Below, piece after piece: positions 8,108 to 14,979 of a stretch of 25,363 bases of DNA. Under the pieces are notes generated by a model. It was not told the origin of the DNA, did not search any database, and saw only the letters and a list, made by a program, of their open reading frames with translations. The stretch is from contig JAAZBW010000350.1 in assembly GCA_012513625.1 (NCBI GenBank), positions 1-25,363 on the forward strand, in the 5' to 3' direction. How positions within the stretch are numbered: position 1 is the first letter of the stretch; every line of letters starts with the position of its first letter. A program made the position numbers and the translations under genes. This DNA is from Actinomycetales bacterium. GTDB lineage: Bacteria; Actinomycetota; Actinomycetes; Actinomycetales; Actinomycetaceae.

Positions 8108-9647
8108 CCAGGTCGTCGCCCAGCCGGAAGCGTCGGGCAGGAATGCGGGAGGCCTCCGCCACGGTGGTGGTGGGCAGCCCGCGCACACCGGGGACGCCAT
8201 CGCCCAGGAGCACCGGGACTGTGGTGACGTAGAGGCGGTCCAGCACCCCTGCCGTGACGAACGAGCTGACCGTGCGGCCCCCGCCCTCCACCAGCACCCG
8301 GCCAAGGCCGCGCTCGCGCAGCAACTCGAGGACCGCGGCCGGCTCGAGTGCCGCGGCCCCCTGCGCGGTCTCGGAACCGGAGACGGAAACGGAACTCGCG
8401 CCGTCGTCGTCGCCCCTGGACGCAGCACCGGACACGGGGACGCGCACCACCTCCACGTGCGCTCCGACGTCTGGCACCTCCACGCCCTCAGCCACAATCC
8501 AGAGGGTGGGGGCGGCGCCGTCCGTGAGCACGCCGGAATCGGCGGGGATGCGGGCCTCGAGGTCGAGGACCACGCGTGTGGGTGACGGGCCGGTGACCTC
8601 GCGAACGGTGAGGCGCGGATTGTCCGCGATCACGGTGCCAGCGCCCACGATCAGGGCGTCCACGAGCGCGCGGAGGCGGTGGAGGTGCATGTGGTCCTCG
8701 GCGCCCGAGAGGCCGGCGGAATCGCCGGTGCGCGTGGCGATGAAGCCGTCAAGGGATTGGGCCATCTGGGCGATCGCGAGATGCGGTCCAGTGGCCACGA
8801 GCGGGCCGTAACGGTCGATGAGCGTGGCGCCCCGGACGTCCGCGGAGGAGACCGGGACGCGGCCAGCCAGGAGTTCGGCCCACACGCCGCCGGCCTCGCC
8901 CGGCGAGGAGGGGGAGGGCGGGCGGTCATGGCCCATGAGGAGTCGCTTGGTCTCGAGGTAGACCATGTTCTCCGCGAACTCCGGCACGAACATGCCGGTG
9001 CGCTCGCTGACCGTGATGCCGAGGTCCGCGAGCGCGTTCTCCTTGGCAGGGTTCGAGCTCATGAGGCGGATTGAGCTGAGGCCGAGGTCCCGGAGGATGG
9101 CGGCGGGCTGGCTGTAGTCGCGGGCGTCGGCCGGGTGGCCGAGCGCGAGGTTGGCGTCCACCGTGTCCGCACCGTTGTCCTGCAGGTGGTAGGCCTTCAG
9201 CTTCTCGAGCAGGCCGATGCCGCGGCCCTCGTGTCCGCGCACGTAAACGAGAACACCACGGCCCTCGTGGGCAATGCGGGCGAGGGCGGCCTGGAGTTGA
9301 TCGCCGCAGTCGCAGCGATGGGATCCGAGGGCGTCACCAGTGAGGCACTCCGAGTGGAGGCGGACGAGCGGGTCACCGTGGCGGTGGGTGGCGGGGCCGG
9401 TATCGGTGCCGGCGCCGTGGCTATTGTTGCGACCATTGCCGGCGCCGTTTCCTGACCCGTGGCCGTAGCCAGTCCCGTGGCCCGCACTCGCTGCGTCTCC
9501 AATTCCCATCGCGAGGGCCACGTGCTCCACGCCGTCCTGACCTCGGTATCCGATCATCCGGAAGACTCCGTGGCGTGTGGGAAGCACCGTCTCCGTCACG
9601 CGCACCACCAGTCCGTGCGCCACATCTCCATGCACCAGATCTGTCAT
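8085..9647 (-). CDS. GTP cyclohydrolase II fused to RibD-type reductase domain
   Basis: A 520-residue two-domain protein. Residues 1-240 are GTP cyclohydrolase II: the zinc site C101/C112/C114 lies in LTGDALGSHRCDCGDQL, followed by the catalytic RGHEGRGIGL (137-146) and VDANLALGHPADARDYS. Residues 280-520 are the RibD C-terminal (DHFR-like) reductase with AQSLDGFIA, GAGTVIADNPRLTVR (336-350) and VLVEGGGRT (451-459). The RibD deaminase domain is absent, so the predicted product is a 2,5-diamino ribityl-type pyrimidine rather than the normal riboflavin intermediate. Two low-complexity insertions are odd: Gly/His/Asn-rich residues 50-92 and Ser/Asp-rich residues 408-432. It overlaps the HAD gene by four bases (ATGA). 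It could also serve riboflavin synthesis if the deaminase is encoded elsewhere. Confidence 0.88.
   Translation of the reverse strand: MTDLVHGDVAHGLVVRVTETVLPTRHGVFRMIGYRGQDGVEHVALAMGIGDAASAGHGTGYGHGSGNGAGNGRNNSHGAGTDTGPATHRHGDPLVRLHSECLTGDALGSHRCDCGDQLQAALARIAHEGRGVLVYVRGHEGRGIGLLEKLKAYHLQDNGADTVDANLALGHPADARDYSQPAAILRDLGLSSIRLMSSNPAKENALADLGITVSERTGMFVPEFAENMVYLETKRLLMGHDRPPSPSSPGEAGGVWAELLAGRVPVSSADVRGATLIDRYGPLVATGPHLAIAQMAQSLDGFIATRTGDSAGLSGAEDHMHLHRLRALVDALIVGAGTVIADNPRLTVREVTGPSPTRVVLDLEARIPADSGVLTDGAAPTLWIVAEGVEVPDVGAHVEVVRVPVSGAASRGDDDGASSVSVSGSETAQGAAALEPAAVLELLRERGLGRVLVEGGGRTVSSFVTAGVLDRLYVTTVPVLLGDGVPGVRGLPTTTVAEASRIPARRFRLGDDLVTELILG
9372..9500 (-). repeat. Low-complexity Gly/His/Asn-coding insertion in the cyclohydrolase domain
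   Basis: These bases encode about 43 residues dominated by G, H, N, A and T, placed between two conserved parts of GTP cyclohydrolase II. The DNA consists of short degenerate repeats such as CCGTGGCC. Ordinary GTP cyclohydrolase II has only a short loop here. Confidence 0.6.
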
Positions 9648-10339
9648 CTCAGTCCTCTCGAGAGGTCCGCCGGATCGAGGTGCTCGACCACGATTTCCGC
9701 CCCCGCGTCCCGCAGGAGCGCCGCCTGCCCGTGGTCCGCAGTCACCCCGACTGCGGGAATTCCCGCCGCGTGAGCAGCGAGCACGTCACTTGGAGTATCA
9801 CCGAACATGGTGGCGCTGCGCACGTTGAGAGCCGCCATCGCGAGCATGAGCAGGTCCGGCGCCGGCTTCAGGCTCTCGAGCGCGTCTGCCCGCCGCGCGG
9901 AGACAAAGTCCACGTACTCGGCCAGTCCGCACGCCTCCAGGGCCGCCGTCACGGCCGCCTGATCATTGTTCGAGACGACGGCGATCCCCAGTCCCGCCGC
10001 CCGCGCCGCCGCGAGGAACTCGGCTGCCCCGGGTGCGGGGGTGGCCAGGTGGGCGGCCGCGAGTTCGGCCTCCGTGGCGAGGGGGAGCACCTCCGCCGCG
10101 AGGTCCGGGTGGGTGGCGGCGAGCTCGCGGAGGAGTTGGACGTGATCTCGCGTTGCGGCCGGGCTGAGATCGGCGACGACGCCACTCCCGCCCCGCCGCG
10201 ATGCCTCGTCCGCGAGCCGATTTGCCAGTTCCAGGTGCTGTGGATCCGGCAGCAGCCGCGTCAGTGGCCCGCCCAGGTCCACGAGGACTGCCTCGTGATA
10301 CTCCATGACGGAATCGCCCCCCTCACTGAATCTCCGCAT
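9644..10339 (-). CDS. HAD-superfamily hydrolase (probable phosphatase)
   Basis: A 231-residue protein with the haloacid dehalogenase motif series. Motif I is VLVDLGGPL with nucleophile D21, motif II is VVSNND (S123), motif III is LKPAPDLL (K158) and motif IV is MFGDTPSDVLAAHAAG (180 onwards). The region between motifs I and II is a helical cap of the beta-phosphoglucomutase/phosphoglycolate phosphatase type. In phosphatases motif I is DxD; here the second Asp is Gly. I chose ATG 10339 because TACACT lies exactly six bases upstream; ATG 10306 (after GAGGGGGGC) is an alternative. The stop overlaps the cyclohydrolase fusion start by four bases, so it may dephosphorylate that enzyme's ribityl phosphate product. 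This role is inference. Confidence 0.82.
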   Translation of the reverse strand: MRRFSEGGDSVMEYHEAVLVDLGGPLTRLLPDPQHLELANRLADEASRRGGSGVVADLSPAATRDHVQLLRELAATHPDLAAEVLPLATEAELAAAHLATPAPGAAEFLAAARAAGLGIAVVSNNDQAAVTAALEACGLAEYVDFVSARRADALESLKPAPDLLMLAMAALNVRSATMFGDTPSDVLAAHAAGIPAVGVTADHGQAALLRDAGAEIVVEHLDPADLSRGLR

Positions 10340-10345
10340 CGCACG

Positions 10346-10351
10346 AGTGTA
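10346..10351 (-). promoter_or_regulatory. Leaderless promoter -10 box for the HAD/cyclohydrolase operon
   Basis: Read on the - strand, TACACT is followed by six bases and then the ATG at 10339. This is the third case of this exact spacing in the window and decides the start of the HAD gene. Confidence 0.45.
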
Positions 10352-10451
10352 GGTGGGAGCCGCCAGCCCCGCCCGAGGTGCCCCCGCCGGAGCCGTCATC
10401 TAGGGCAGGCTTTGGATCGCGCATGGGTGCCAGCCCGTGGGACTCTTTCTC

Positions 10452-10901
10452 ATGGCAAGAACGCAACCGCACGACATCCAGATCACCTTCGATGCCCAGG
10501 ACCCGATGGCGCTCGGCGAGTTCTGGGCCGCGGTACTCGGCTACGTGCGCGAGTCCCCGCCGGATTTCGAGACCTGGGAGGAGCAGCTCACTGCGTGGGG
10601 AGTGCCCCAGGAGCAGTGGAACTCGCGGAACGCGATCGTGGACCCGGAGGGGCGCCGGCCGCGGATCTTCATCCAACAGGTTCCCGAGGCCAAGACCGCC
10701 AAGAACAGGCTGCACCTGGACATTCGCTGCGCCCCGGGCCTCGTGGGGGAGGCGAGGACCGAGGCGTTGGAATCCGAGTGTGAGCGGGTGATGTCGCTCG
10801 GTGCCACGGTGGTGAACCGGGTGCCACCCGGTCCCGAGAACGGGAACGCCGGCTGGATTGTGATGCAGGATCCGGAGGGGAACGAGTTCTGCCTCGACTG
10901 A
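10452..10901 (+). CDS. VOC-superfamily (glyoxalase/bleomycin-resistance-like) protein
   Basis: A 149-residue protein with the two-module beta-alpha-beta-beta-beta pattern of the vicinal oxygen chelate superfamily. Landmarks are ITFDAQDPMALGEFWAAVLGY at the N-terminus, NRLHLDIRC in the middle (a typical metal-ligand position of the second module), and WIVMQDPEGNEFCLD at the end, with the common terminal glutamate in NEFC. Proteins of this form are usually metal-dependent lyases, dioxygenases or binding proteins, and most are unassigned. ATG 10452 matches the usual family start; GTG 10437 is also open and neither has a clear ribosome binding site. It is transcribed away from the HAD operon with a shared upstream region of about 110 bp and is followed by a repeat-rich gap. 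Specific function unknown. Confidence 0.82.
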   Translation: MARTQPHDIQITFDAQDPMALGEFWAAVLGYVRESPPDFETWEEQLTAWGVPQEQWNSRNAIVDPEGRRPRIFIQQVPEAKTAKNRLHLDIRCAPGLVGEARTEALESECERVMSLGATVVNRVPPGPENGNAGWIVMQDPEGNEFCLD

Positions 10902-10910
10902 TGATGTTAA

Positions 10911-11108
10911 CCACACACTCGATGACGAATATTCGGGAACACTCGATGACGAATATTCGGGAACTCAACCACACAGTCGGCGTACTTCCACCCGCCGAGT
11001 GTGTGGCGGAAGAACTACGGCACACACTCGATGACGAATATTCGGGAACCTAACCACACACTCGATGACGAAATACGGGAACTAAACCACACAGTCGGCG
11101 AACGGTGG
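10911..11108. repeat. Intergenic repeat cluster with CACACACTCGATGACGAA units
   Basis: The gap between the VOC gene and the response regulator holds four degenerate units containing ACTCGATGACGAA followed by ATACGGGAAC or ATATTCGGGAAC (beginning near 10911, 10939, 11021 and 11054). Two CCACACAGTCGGCG segments (10969 and 11087) belong to the same family. GAATATTC inside the units is self-complementary. A related cluster occurs at 25091-25244. Confidence 0.75.
10969..11006. repeat. Inverted repeat within the repeat cluster
   Basis: CCACACAGTCGGCG (10969-10982) pairs with CGCCGAGTGTGTGG (10993-11006) with one mismatch and a 10-nt loop. It lies between two convergent genes and could act as a terminator, though no T tract follows. 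Confidence 0.5.
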
Positions 11109-11117
11109 GGGCAGGGA

Positions 11118-11834
11118 CTAGATCAGGGCCCGCTCGTAGGCCACCCGCACCGCAGCCGCGCGATCCGAGACGCCCAGCTTCTCGTACACCCGCGCCAGGT
11201 GGGTCTTGAAGGTGGTCTCCGAGACCAGCAGCCGCGCCGCCGCCTCCCGGTTGGTGCCGCCGGCCGCAAGCTCGCGTAACACGTCTGATTCCCGCGGAGT
11301 CAGCGCCACTCCCGCCACGCCCCGGCCCGCGAGCGCCGCCAACGCCGCAGCGGAGAGCACAGTCCGCCCGGCGGCCAGGTCCCGGACAGCCCGGATGAGC
11401 TCGGCGCGCGGCGTGTCCTTGAGGAGGTAGCCGTCCGCGCCGGCGGCGAGGGCCGCACGGATGTCGTGGTCCGTGTCATAGGTGGTCAGCACGAGGATTC
11501 GCGGGCGCAGGAGCCCGCTGGCCGCCACTTCCGCGCCACCAAGGCGCGCGCCACGAGAGCTCCCGACTCCAGAGCCCCCGACCCCAGCACTCCCGGCTCC
11601 AGCTCTCCCCTGCGCCCCCCGTGCCCGCAGCGCCCGGATCGCCTCCACGCCATCCCCGCCGGGCATCCGTAGGTCCATCAGCACCACGTCCGGATCGTGC
11701 CGGGCCACGAGCGCGGCCGCCTCCGGCCCGCTCGACGCCTCCGCCACCACCGAGATGTCCGACTCCCGCGTCAGGATCGCCACGATCCCGTCCCGCACGA
11801 GCGGATGGTCGTCTGCAATCAGCACCGAAATCAC
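11118..11834 (-). CDS. LuxR/NarL-family two-component response regulator
   Basis: A 238-residue regulator. The receiver domain starts VISVLIADDHP with the acidic pair at 8-9, the phosphoacceptor D54 in VVLMDLRMPGGDG, and K139 in GYLLKD. The C-terminal LuxR helix-turn-helix (about 175-238) has LTPRESDVLRELAAGGTNREAAARL and VSETTFKTHLARVYEKLGV. It starts at GTG 11834 with a 4-nt overlap with the histidine kinase. Residues of roughly 73-109 are an unusual Gly/Ala/Ser-rich insertion inside the receiver domain, made by a 15-bp tandem repeat. Its partner kinase and an ABC exporter are upstream in the same operon, so it probably controls that exporter in response to an envelope or drug signal. Confidence 0.92.
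   Translation of the reverse strand: MISVLIADDHPLVRDGIVAILTRESDISVVAEASSGPEAAALVARHDPDVVLMDLRMPGGDGVEAIRALRARGAQGRAGAGSAGVGGSGVGSSRGARLGGAEVAASGLLRPRILVLTTYDTDHDIRAALAAGADGYLLKDTPRAELIRAVRDLAAGRTVLSAAALAALAGRGVAGVALTPRESDVLRELAAGGTNREAAARLLVSETTFKTHLARVYEKLGVSDRAAAVRVAYERALI
11562..11606 (-). repeat. Three 15-bp tandem repeats inside the response regulator gene
   Basis: Units at 11562-11576, 11577-11591 and 11592-11606 share the form CCCGRCYCCAGMNCY on the + strand and encode five-residue Gly/Ala/Ser/Val units. They account for part of the insertion in the receiver domain. Confidence 0.65.
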
Positions 11835-13105
11835 GCCGCGCCTCCCTCCGCCACCGCACTCGGTAGCACTCCCGGCAGCGCGGAATCGGCGCCCGGCACC
11901 ACCGCACGCACGGTGGTCCCGGCCCCCACAACGCTCTCCACCACCAACGATCCTCCGATCCGTGCGAGCCGTTCGTGCATCCCGTGCACCCCGAACCCCT
12001 CCAGCCGCGCCGACGGATCGAAACCGACGCCGTCGTCCTCCACCGTGAGCGTGACCCCGCCCCGTCCGTACGCGAGCACCACATCCGCCCGCCGCGCCCG
12101 CGCGTGCCGTGCCACGTTCGCGAGGGACTCCTGCGCCACGCGCAGCAGGACGTCGTCGTGTCCCGACGCTTCCGCCCGCCCCTCCACCCGCAGCTCGCCC
12201 CCCAGCCCGCTCGCCTCCCGCCACTGCCCGAGGAGGTCGTCGAGCGCGAGGGCGAGGTCGGCGTCGTCGAGGCGGGGGGAGGCGAGTGCACGCACCGCCC
12301 GGCGGGCCTCGTCTAGGGCCTCGCGCGCGGCTGTCTCGACGACGGCGAGCCGCCGGTCCCGTTCGCGCGGGTCTGTTTCGGACGCGGCCACGTCCAGTTG
12401 CGCGATGATCGCCACCAGGTTCTGTGCCACCGTGTCGTGGATCTCCCGCGAGAGCCGTGACCGCTCTTCGGTGGTGCCGGCCTCGCGGGCCTGCGCCACG
12501 AGCTGCTCCTGCAGGAGGCGCGAACGGTGCTGCTCGGCGCGGAGCTCCGCGTTGGCGCGGCTGAGATCGGTGAACATGCGCTCGCGCTGGCGGTCGAGGG
12601 CGATCATGAGGCCGGTGACGCCCAGGTTCACGCCCGCGAACAGGGAGTAGACGATCGGCGTGAACAGGACCGAACGTGGCCCGCCCACCTGCGCGATCGC
12701 GATCACGAACGCCACCGCCACCACGCCGGAGACACGCTGGAGGCGCGAGGAGAAGCGACTGGCCTCCACGTAGCCGATGAACAGGTACAGGCCGAACGCG
12801 GGCGCGAACCACACCGCGAGCGCGGCGAGCGCGAGGTTGGCCCAGAAGAGGGCCACCTCGTGCTGCTCGGTGAGCCCGGGGCGAGAGCCCGCGAGCCGGA
12901 TGGCCACGATCGCCGCCGCGAGGCCGAGCAGCCACGGGACCGAGGAGGGCTCCACCACCGGGACCCGGAACCACACCATCGCGAGCGCGGCCGCGAGGCT
13001 CACCCCGAGCAGGCCGAACACCACGGGGAGGGCGAGCCGGGCGCGGCGCGCGGGGCCGGCCGGCGCTTCCGCGAAGGTCATGGCGCCCACGCTACCCACT
13101 GCCAT
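11831..13105 (-). CDS. Sensor histidine kinase, HisKA_3 type
   Basis: A 424-residue membrane kinase. Residues about 25-170 carry several hydrophobic segments (five or six helices) with little extracellular loop. A short coiled region (about 172-210) leads to the dimerisation/phosphoacceptor segment EERSRLSREIHDTVAQNL with H223, typical of NarL-partner kinases. The ATPase domain has VAQESLANVARHA (N box) and VEDDGVGFDP (G1 box), followed by GVHGMHERLARIGG. ATG 13105 is supported by GGGAG six bases upstream. The gene follows the ABC permease by three bases and overlaps the response regulator by four. With so little outside the membrane it probably senses a membrane-associated signal, as in exporter-linked kinases. 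Confidence 0.92.
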   Translation of the reverse strand: MAVGSVGAMTFAEAPAGPARRARLALPVVFGLLGVSLAAALAMVWFRVPVVEPSSVPWLLGLAAAIVAIRLAGSRPGLTEQHEVALFWANLALAALAVWFAPAFGLYLFIGYVEASRFSSRLQRVSGVVAVAFVIAIAQVGGPRSVLFTPIVYSLFAGVNLGVTGLMIALDRQRERMFTDLSRANAELRAEQHRSRLLQEQLVAQAREAGTTEERSRLSREIHDTVAQNLVAIIAQLDVAASETDPRERDRRLAVVETAAREALDEARRAVRALASPRLDDADLALALDDLLGQWREASGLGGELRVEGRAEASGHDDVLLRVAQESLANVARHARARRADVVLAYGRGGVTLTVEDDGVGFDPSARLEGFGVHGMHERLARIGGSLVVESVVGAGTTVRAVVPGADSALPGVLPSAVAEGGAA

Positions 13106-13108
13106 GCC

Positions 13109-13912
13109 TCACTCCCAGCGGAATGTGCGCACAGCCACGAGGCCGCCGAGAACCGTCCAGCCGAGCAGCACGATCACCAGCGAGGGCGCCACGGCACTGC
13201 CGAGGGTGGCATCCGTCATCGCCGTGGCGGCCGCGCCACCGGGCGTGAGGTTCGCGATTGTGGCGAGCCAGTCCGGGAACAGTGCGCGCGGGTACCAGAG
13301 GCCCGCGAAGAACCACATGAGCGCTGCCACCACGTTGCCGATCCCGGCGGCGGCCCGCGGGTTCGGCACCACCGCGGCAAGCACGGTGCCGAGCGCCAGG
13401 AAGGCGAGCAGGCTGAGGAGAACGGCTACCACGAACCAGCCGAGACCCTGCGGGAGCGGAACCCCGAACATCACCGAGATCAGCACGATCAGCGCCGCCA
13501 CCACAATGCCCGCGAGCCCCACCAGCACGAACAGTGCGGCGAGCAGCGTCGCCGGGGAGGCGGGTGTGGTGCGCAGCCGCCGCAGCACGCCCGTCTCCCG
13601 GTAGCTGCCCAGGATCGCGGGGATCACAGTGAGGCCGAGCACCGAGGTGGCGAACAGCGCGATCGTGGGCACGTACGCCTGCACCACGGAGAGGCCGCCG
13701 AAATCGGCGAGCGGCTCTCGCGCGCCCGGAATCAGTGACATCACGATGATGGCCGCAAGCGGCATGATGGCCCCGAAGATGAGGACCGCCGGCTCCCGAA
13801 CAAGCAGCCGGGCCTCGTTCACGAGGTGCGCGCGGAAGGCGGCGCGAAAGCGCGCGTTCCGGGAGGCGGTGGCGGGCACCCGGGCGGGTGCGGTGGGGCT
13901 CGTGGCAGTCAT
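13109..13912 (-). CDS. ABC-2 type transporter permease
   Basis: A 267-residue permease with six predicted membrane segments. After a ~35-residue cytoplasmic N-terminus comes LIFGAIMPLAAIIVMSLI, then a stretch of helices, and the ABC-2 signature region around ETGVLRRLRTTPASP in the cytoplasmic loop. The later segments include NVVAALMWFFAGLWYPRALFPDWL, the conserved extracellular part of drug/antibiotic exporters of the DrrB type. It pairs with the ATPase whose stop lies one base before this start, and is followed by the two-component pair. The likely role is export of a hydrophobic compound or lipid. Confidence 0.9.
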   Translation of the reverse strand: MTATSPTAPARVPATASRNARFRAAFRAHLVNEARLLVREPAVLIFGAIMPLAAIIVMSLIPGAREPLADFGGLSVVQAYVPTIALFATSVLGLTVIPAILGSYRETGVLRRLRTTPASPATLLAALFVLVGLAGIVVAALIVLISVMFGVPLPQGLGWFVVAVLLSLLAFLALGTVLAAVVPNPRAAAGIGNVVAALMWFFAGLWYPRALFPDWLATIANLTPGGAAATAMTDATLGSAVAPSLVIVLLGWTVLGGLVAVRTFRWE

Positions 13913-13913
13913 G

Positions 13914-14819
13914 TCAGTTCTCCTGTGCTGGCTTCGTCAGTGCGATGAAGGCGTCGTCGAGGGAGGGTGAGGTGACCCGGAGGTTCCGTAACCTCACCCC
14001 ATGCGCGGCGAGGGCGGCGATCACGGCCTGCGGGGAGTCCGCGTCGCCGGTAACGAGAACCCGCCCACGCTCGAGGGCCACGCCGGCCACACCCGGGACC
14101 AGCCGGAGTGCGTCGAGGTCGATGCCCTCGGCGAGGTCGAACGAGGTCACCTGCAGACCCGAACCCGAGGCCACCTCGTCCGGACGGCCCGAGGCGACCA
14201 CACGGCCCTCGTCGATGATCAGGACCCGGTCGCAGAGATACTGCGCCTCCTCCATGAAGTGGGTGACGAGCAGCATGGTCACACCCTCCTCGCGCAGCAG
14301 GCGGAGGTACTCCCAGATATCGCGACGGGCCTGCGGATCGAGGCCGGTGGTGAGCTCGTCGAGGATTGCGATGCGGGGGCGGCCGAGGAGCGCGAGCGCC
14401 ACCGAGAGGCGCTGCTGCTGGCCGCCGGAGAGGTTGCCGAAGCGTTGGTGTGCGTGAGCGGCGAGGCCGAAGCGCTCGAGGAGTTCGTCCGCCGGGCGCG
14501 GGCTCGCGTAGAAGGCGGAGTAGAGATTGAGCGCCTCACGCACGCGCATCTTCTCCTGGAGGCGGCACTCCTGGAGCTGCATGCCGAGGATCTCGCGGAG
14601 CTCCGGCGGGTTCGTGGCCGGGTCCATACCCGCCACCGTGACCTGCCCGCCGTCCCGCGCGCGGAGACCCCCGATGGATTCCACCAGCGTGGTCTTGCCG
14701 GAGCCGTTCGGGCCGAGGACGCCGAGGATCTCGCCGTCTGCAACCTGGAGGTCGATCCCGCGGAGCACCTGGCGGGTGCCGTAGGACTTGGTGATTCCCT
14801 GCACGTCGATGAGTGGCAT
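13914..14819 (-). CDS. ABC transporter ATP-binding protein (DrrA/multidrug type)
   Basis: A 301-residue ATPase. It shows Walker A GPNGSGKTT (37-45), Q-loop LGMQLQEC, signature NLSGGQQQRLS, Walker B IAILDELTTGLD (Leu in place of the more usual Pro) and the switch histidine in LLVTHFMEEA. A ~70-residue C-terminal domain ending in SPSLDDAFIALT is typical of DrrA-like exporters. ATG 14819 starts the conserved PLIDVQGITKSYG; an open 22-residue extension upstream has no family match. It is the first gene of the - strand operon with permease, kinase and response regulator. An inverted repeat lies about 60 bp upstream. Confidence 0.92.
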   Translation of the reverse strand: MPLIDVQGITKSYGTRQVLRGIDLQVADGEILGVLGPNGSGKTTLVESIGGLRARDGGQVTVAGMDPATNPPELREILGMQLQECRLQEKMRVREALNLYSAFYASPRPADELLERFGLAAHAHQRFGNLSGGQQQRLSVALALLGRPRIAILDELTTGLDPQARRDIWEYLRLLREEGVTMLLVTHFMEEAQYLCDRVLIIDEGRVVASGRPDEVASGSGLQVTSFDLAEGIDLDALRLVPGVAGVALERGRVLVTGDADSPQAVIAALAAHGVRLRNLRVTSPSLDDAFIALTKPAQEN

Positions 14820-14877
14820 GCCTCCATCCTCTCCGGCGCACACGGGCCGGCCCTCCCCCAGGCGCCCCGATCTGGGG

Positions 14878-14893
14878 TCCTCCAATCGGAGGA
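14878..14893. promoter_or_regulatory. Inverted repeat upstream of the ABC/two-component operon
   Basis: TCCTCCAATCGGAGGA has six-base perfect arms around AATC and lies between the divergent ABC ATPase and cation transporter genes. Its position suits an operator for the operon's own response regulator. This is inference from position and symmetry only. Confidence 0.3.
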
Positions 14894-14979
14894 TGCGACG
14901 GCGCCCCCTCCACGGCGAGCACGCGCTGGAAGGTGAGCTCCGCCGTCGTCGAGGGTCTGGAGCAGCCGAGGCGCCGGGG

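Noticed and set aside
9575..10783. Open + strand frame spanning the HAD gene and the VOC gene
   Set aside because: It has no conserved motifs, and both the HAD and VOC frames are clearly real.
10911..11108. CRISPR array
   Set aside because: Units are degenerate and irregularly spaced, with no constant repeat length or unique spacers, and no cas genes are present.
11835..12974. Long open frame extending the response regulator through the kinase gene
   Set aside because: It is an antiphase shadow of the histidine kinase with Arg/Gly/Ala-rich nonsense composition; receiver homology starts at GTG 11834.
12527..13738. Open frame of ~400 residues antisense to the kinase and permease genes
   Set aside because: It is rich in His/Arg/Glu with no motifs, and it mirrors codon bias of the real membrane proteins on the other strand.
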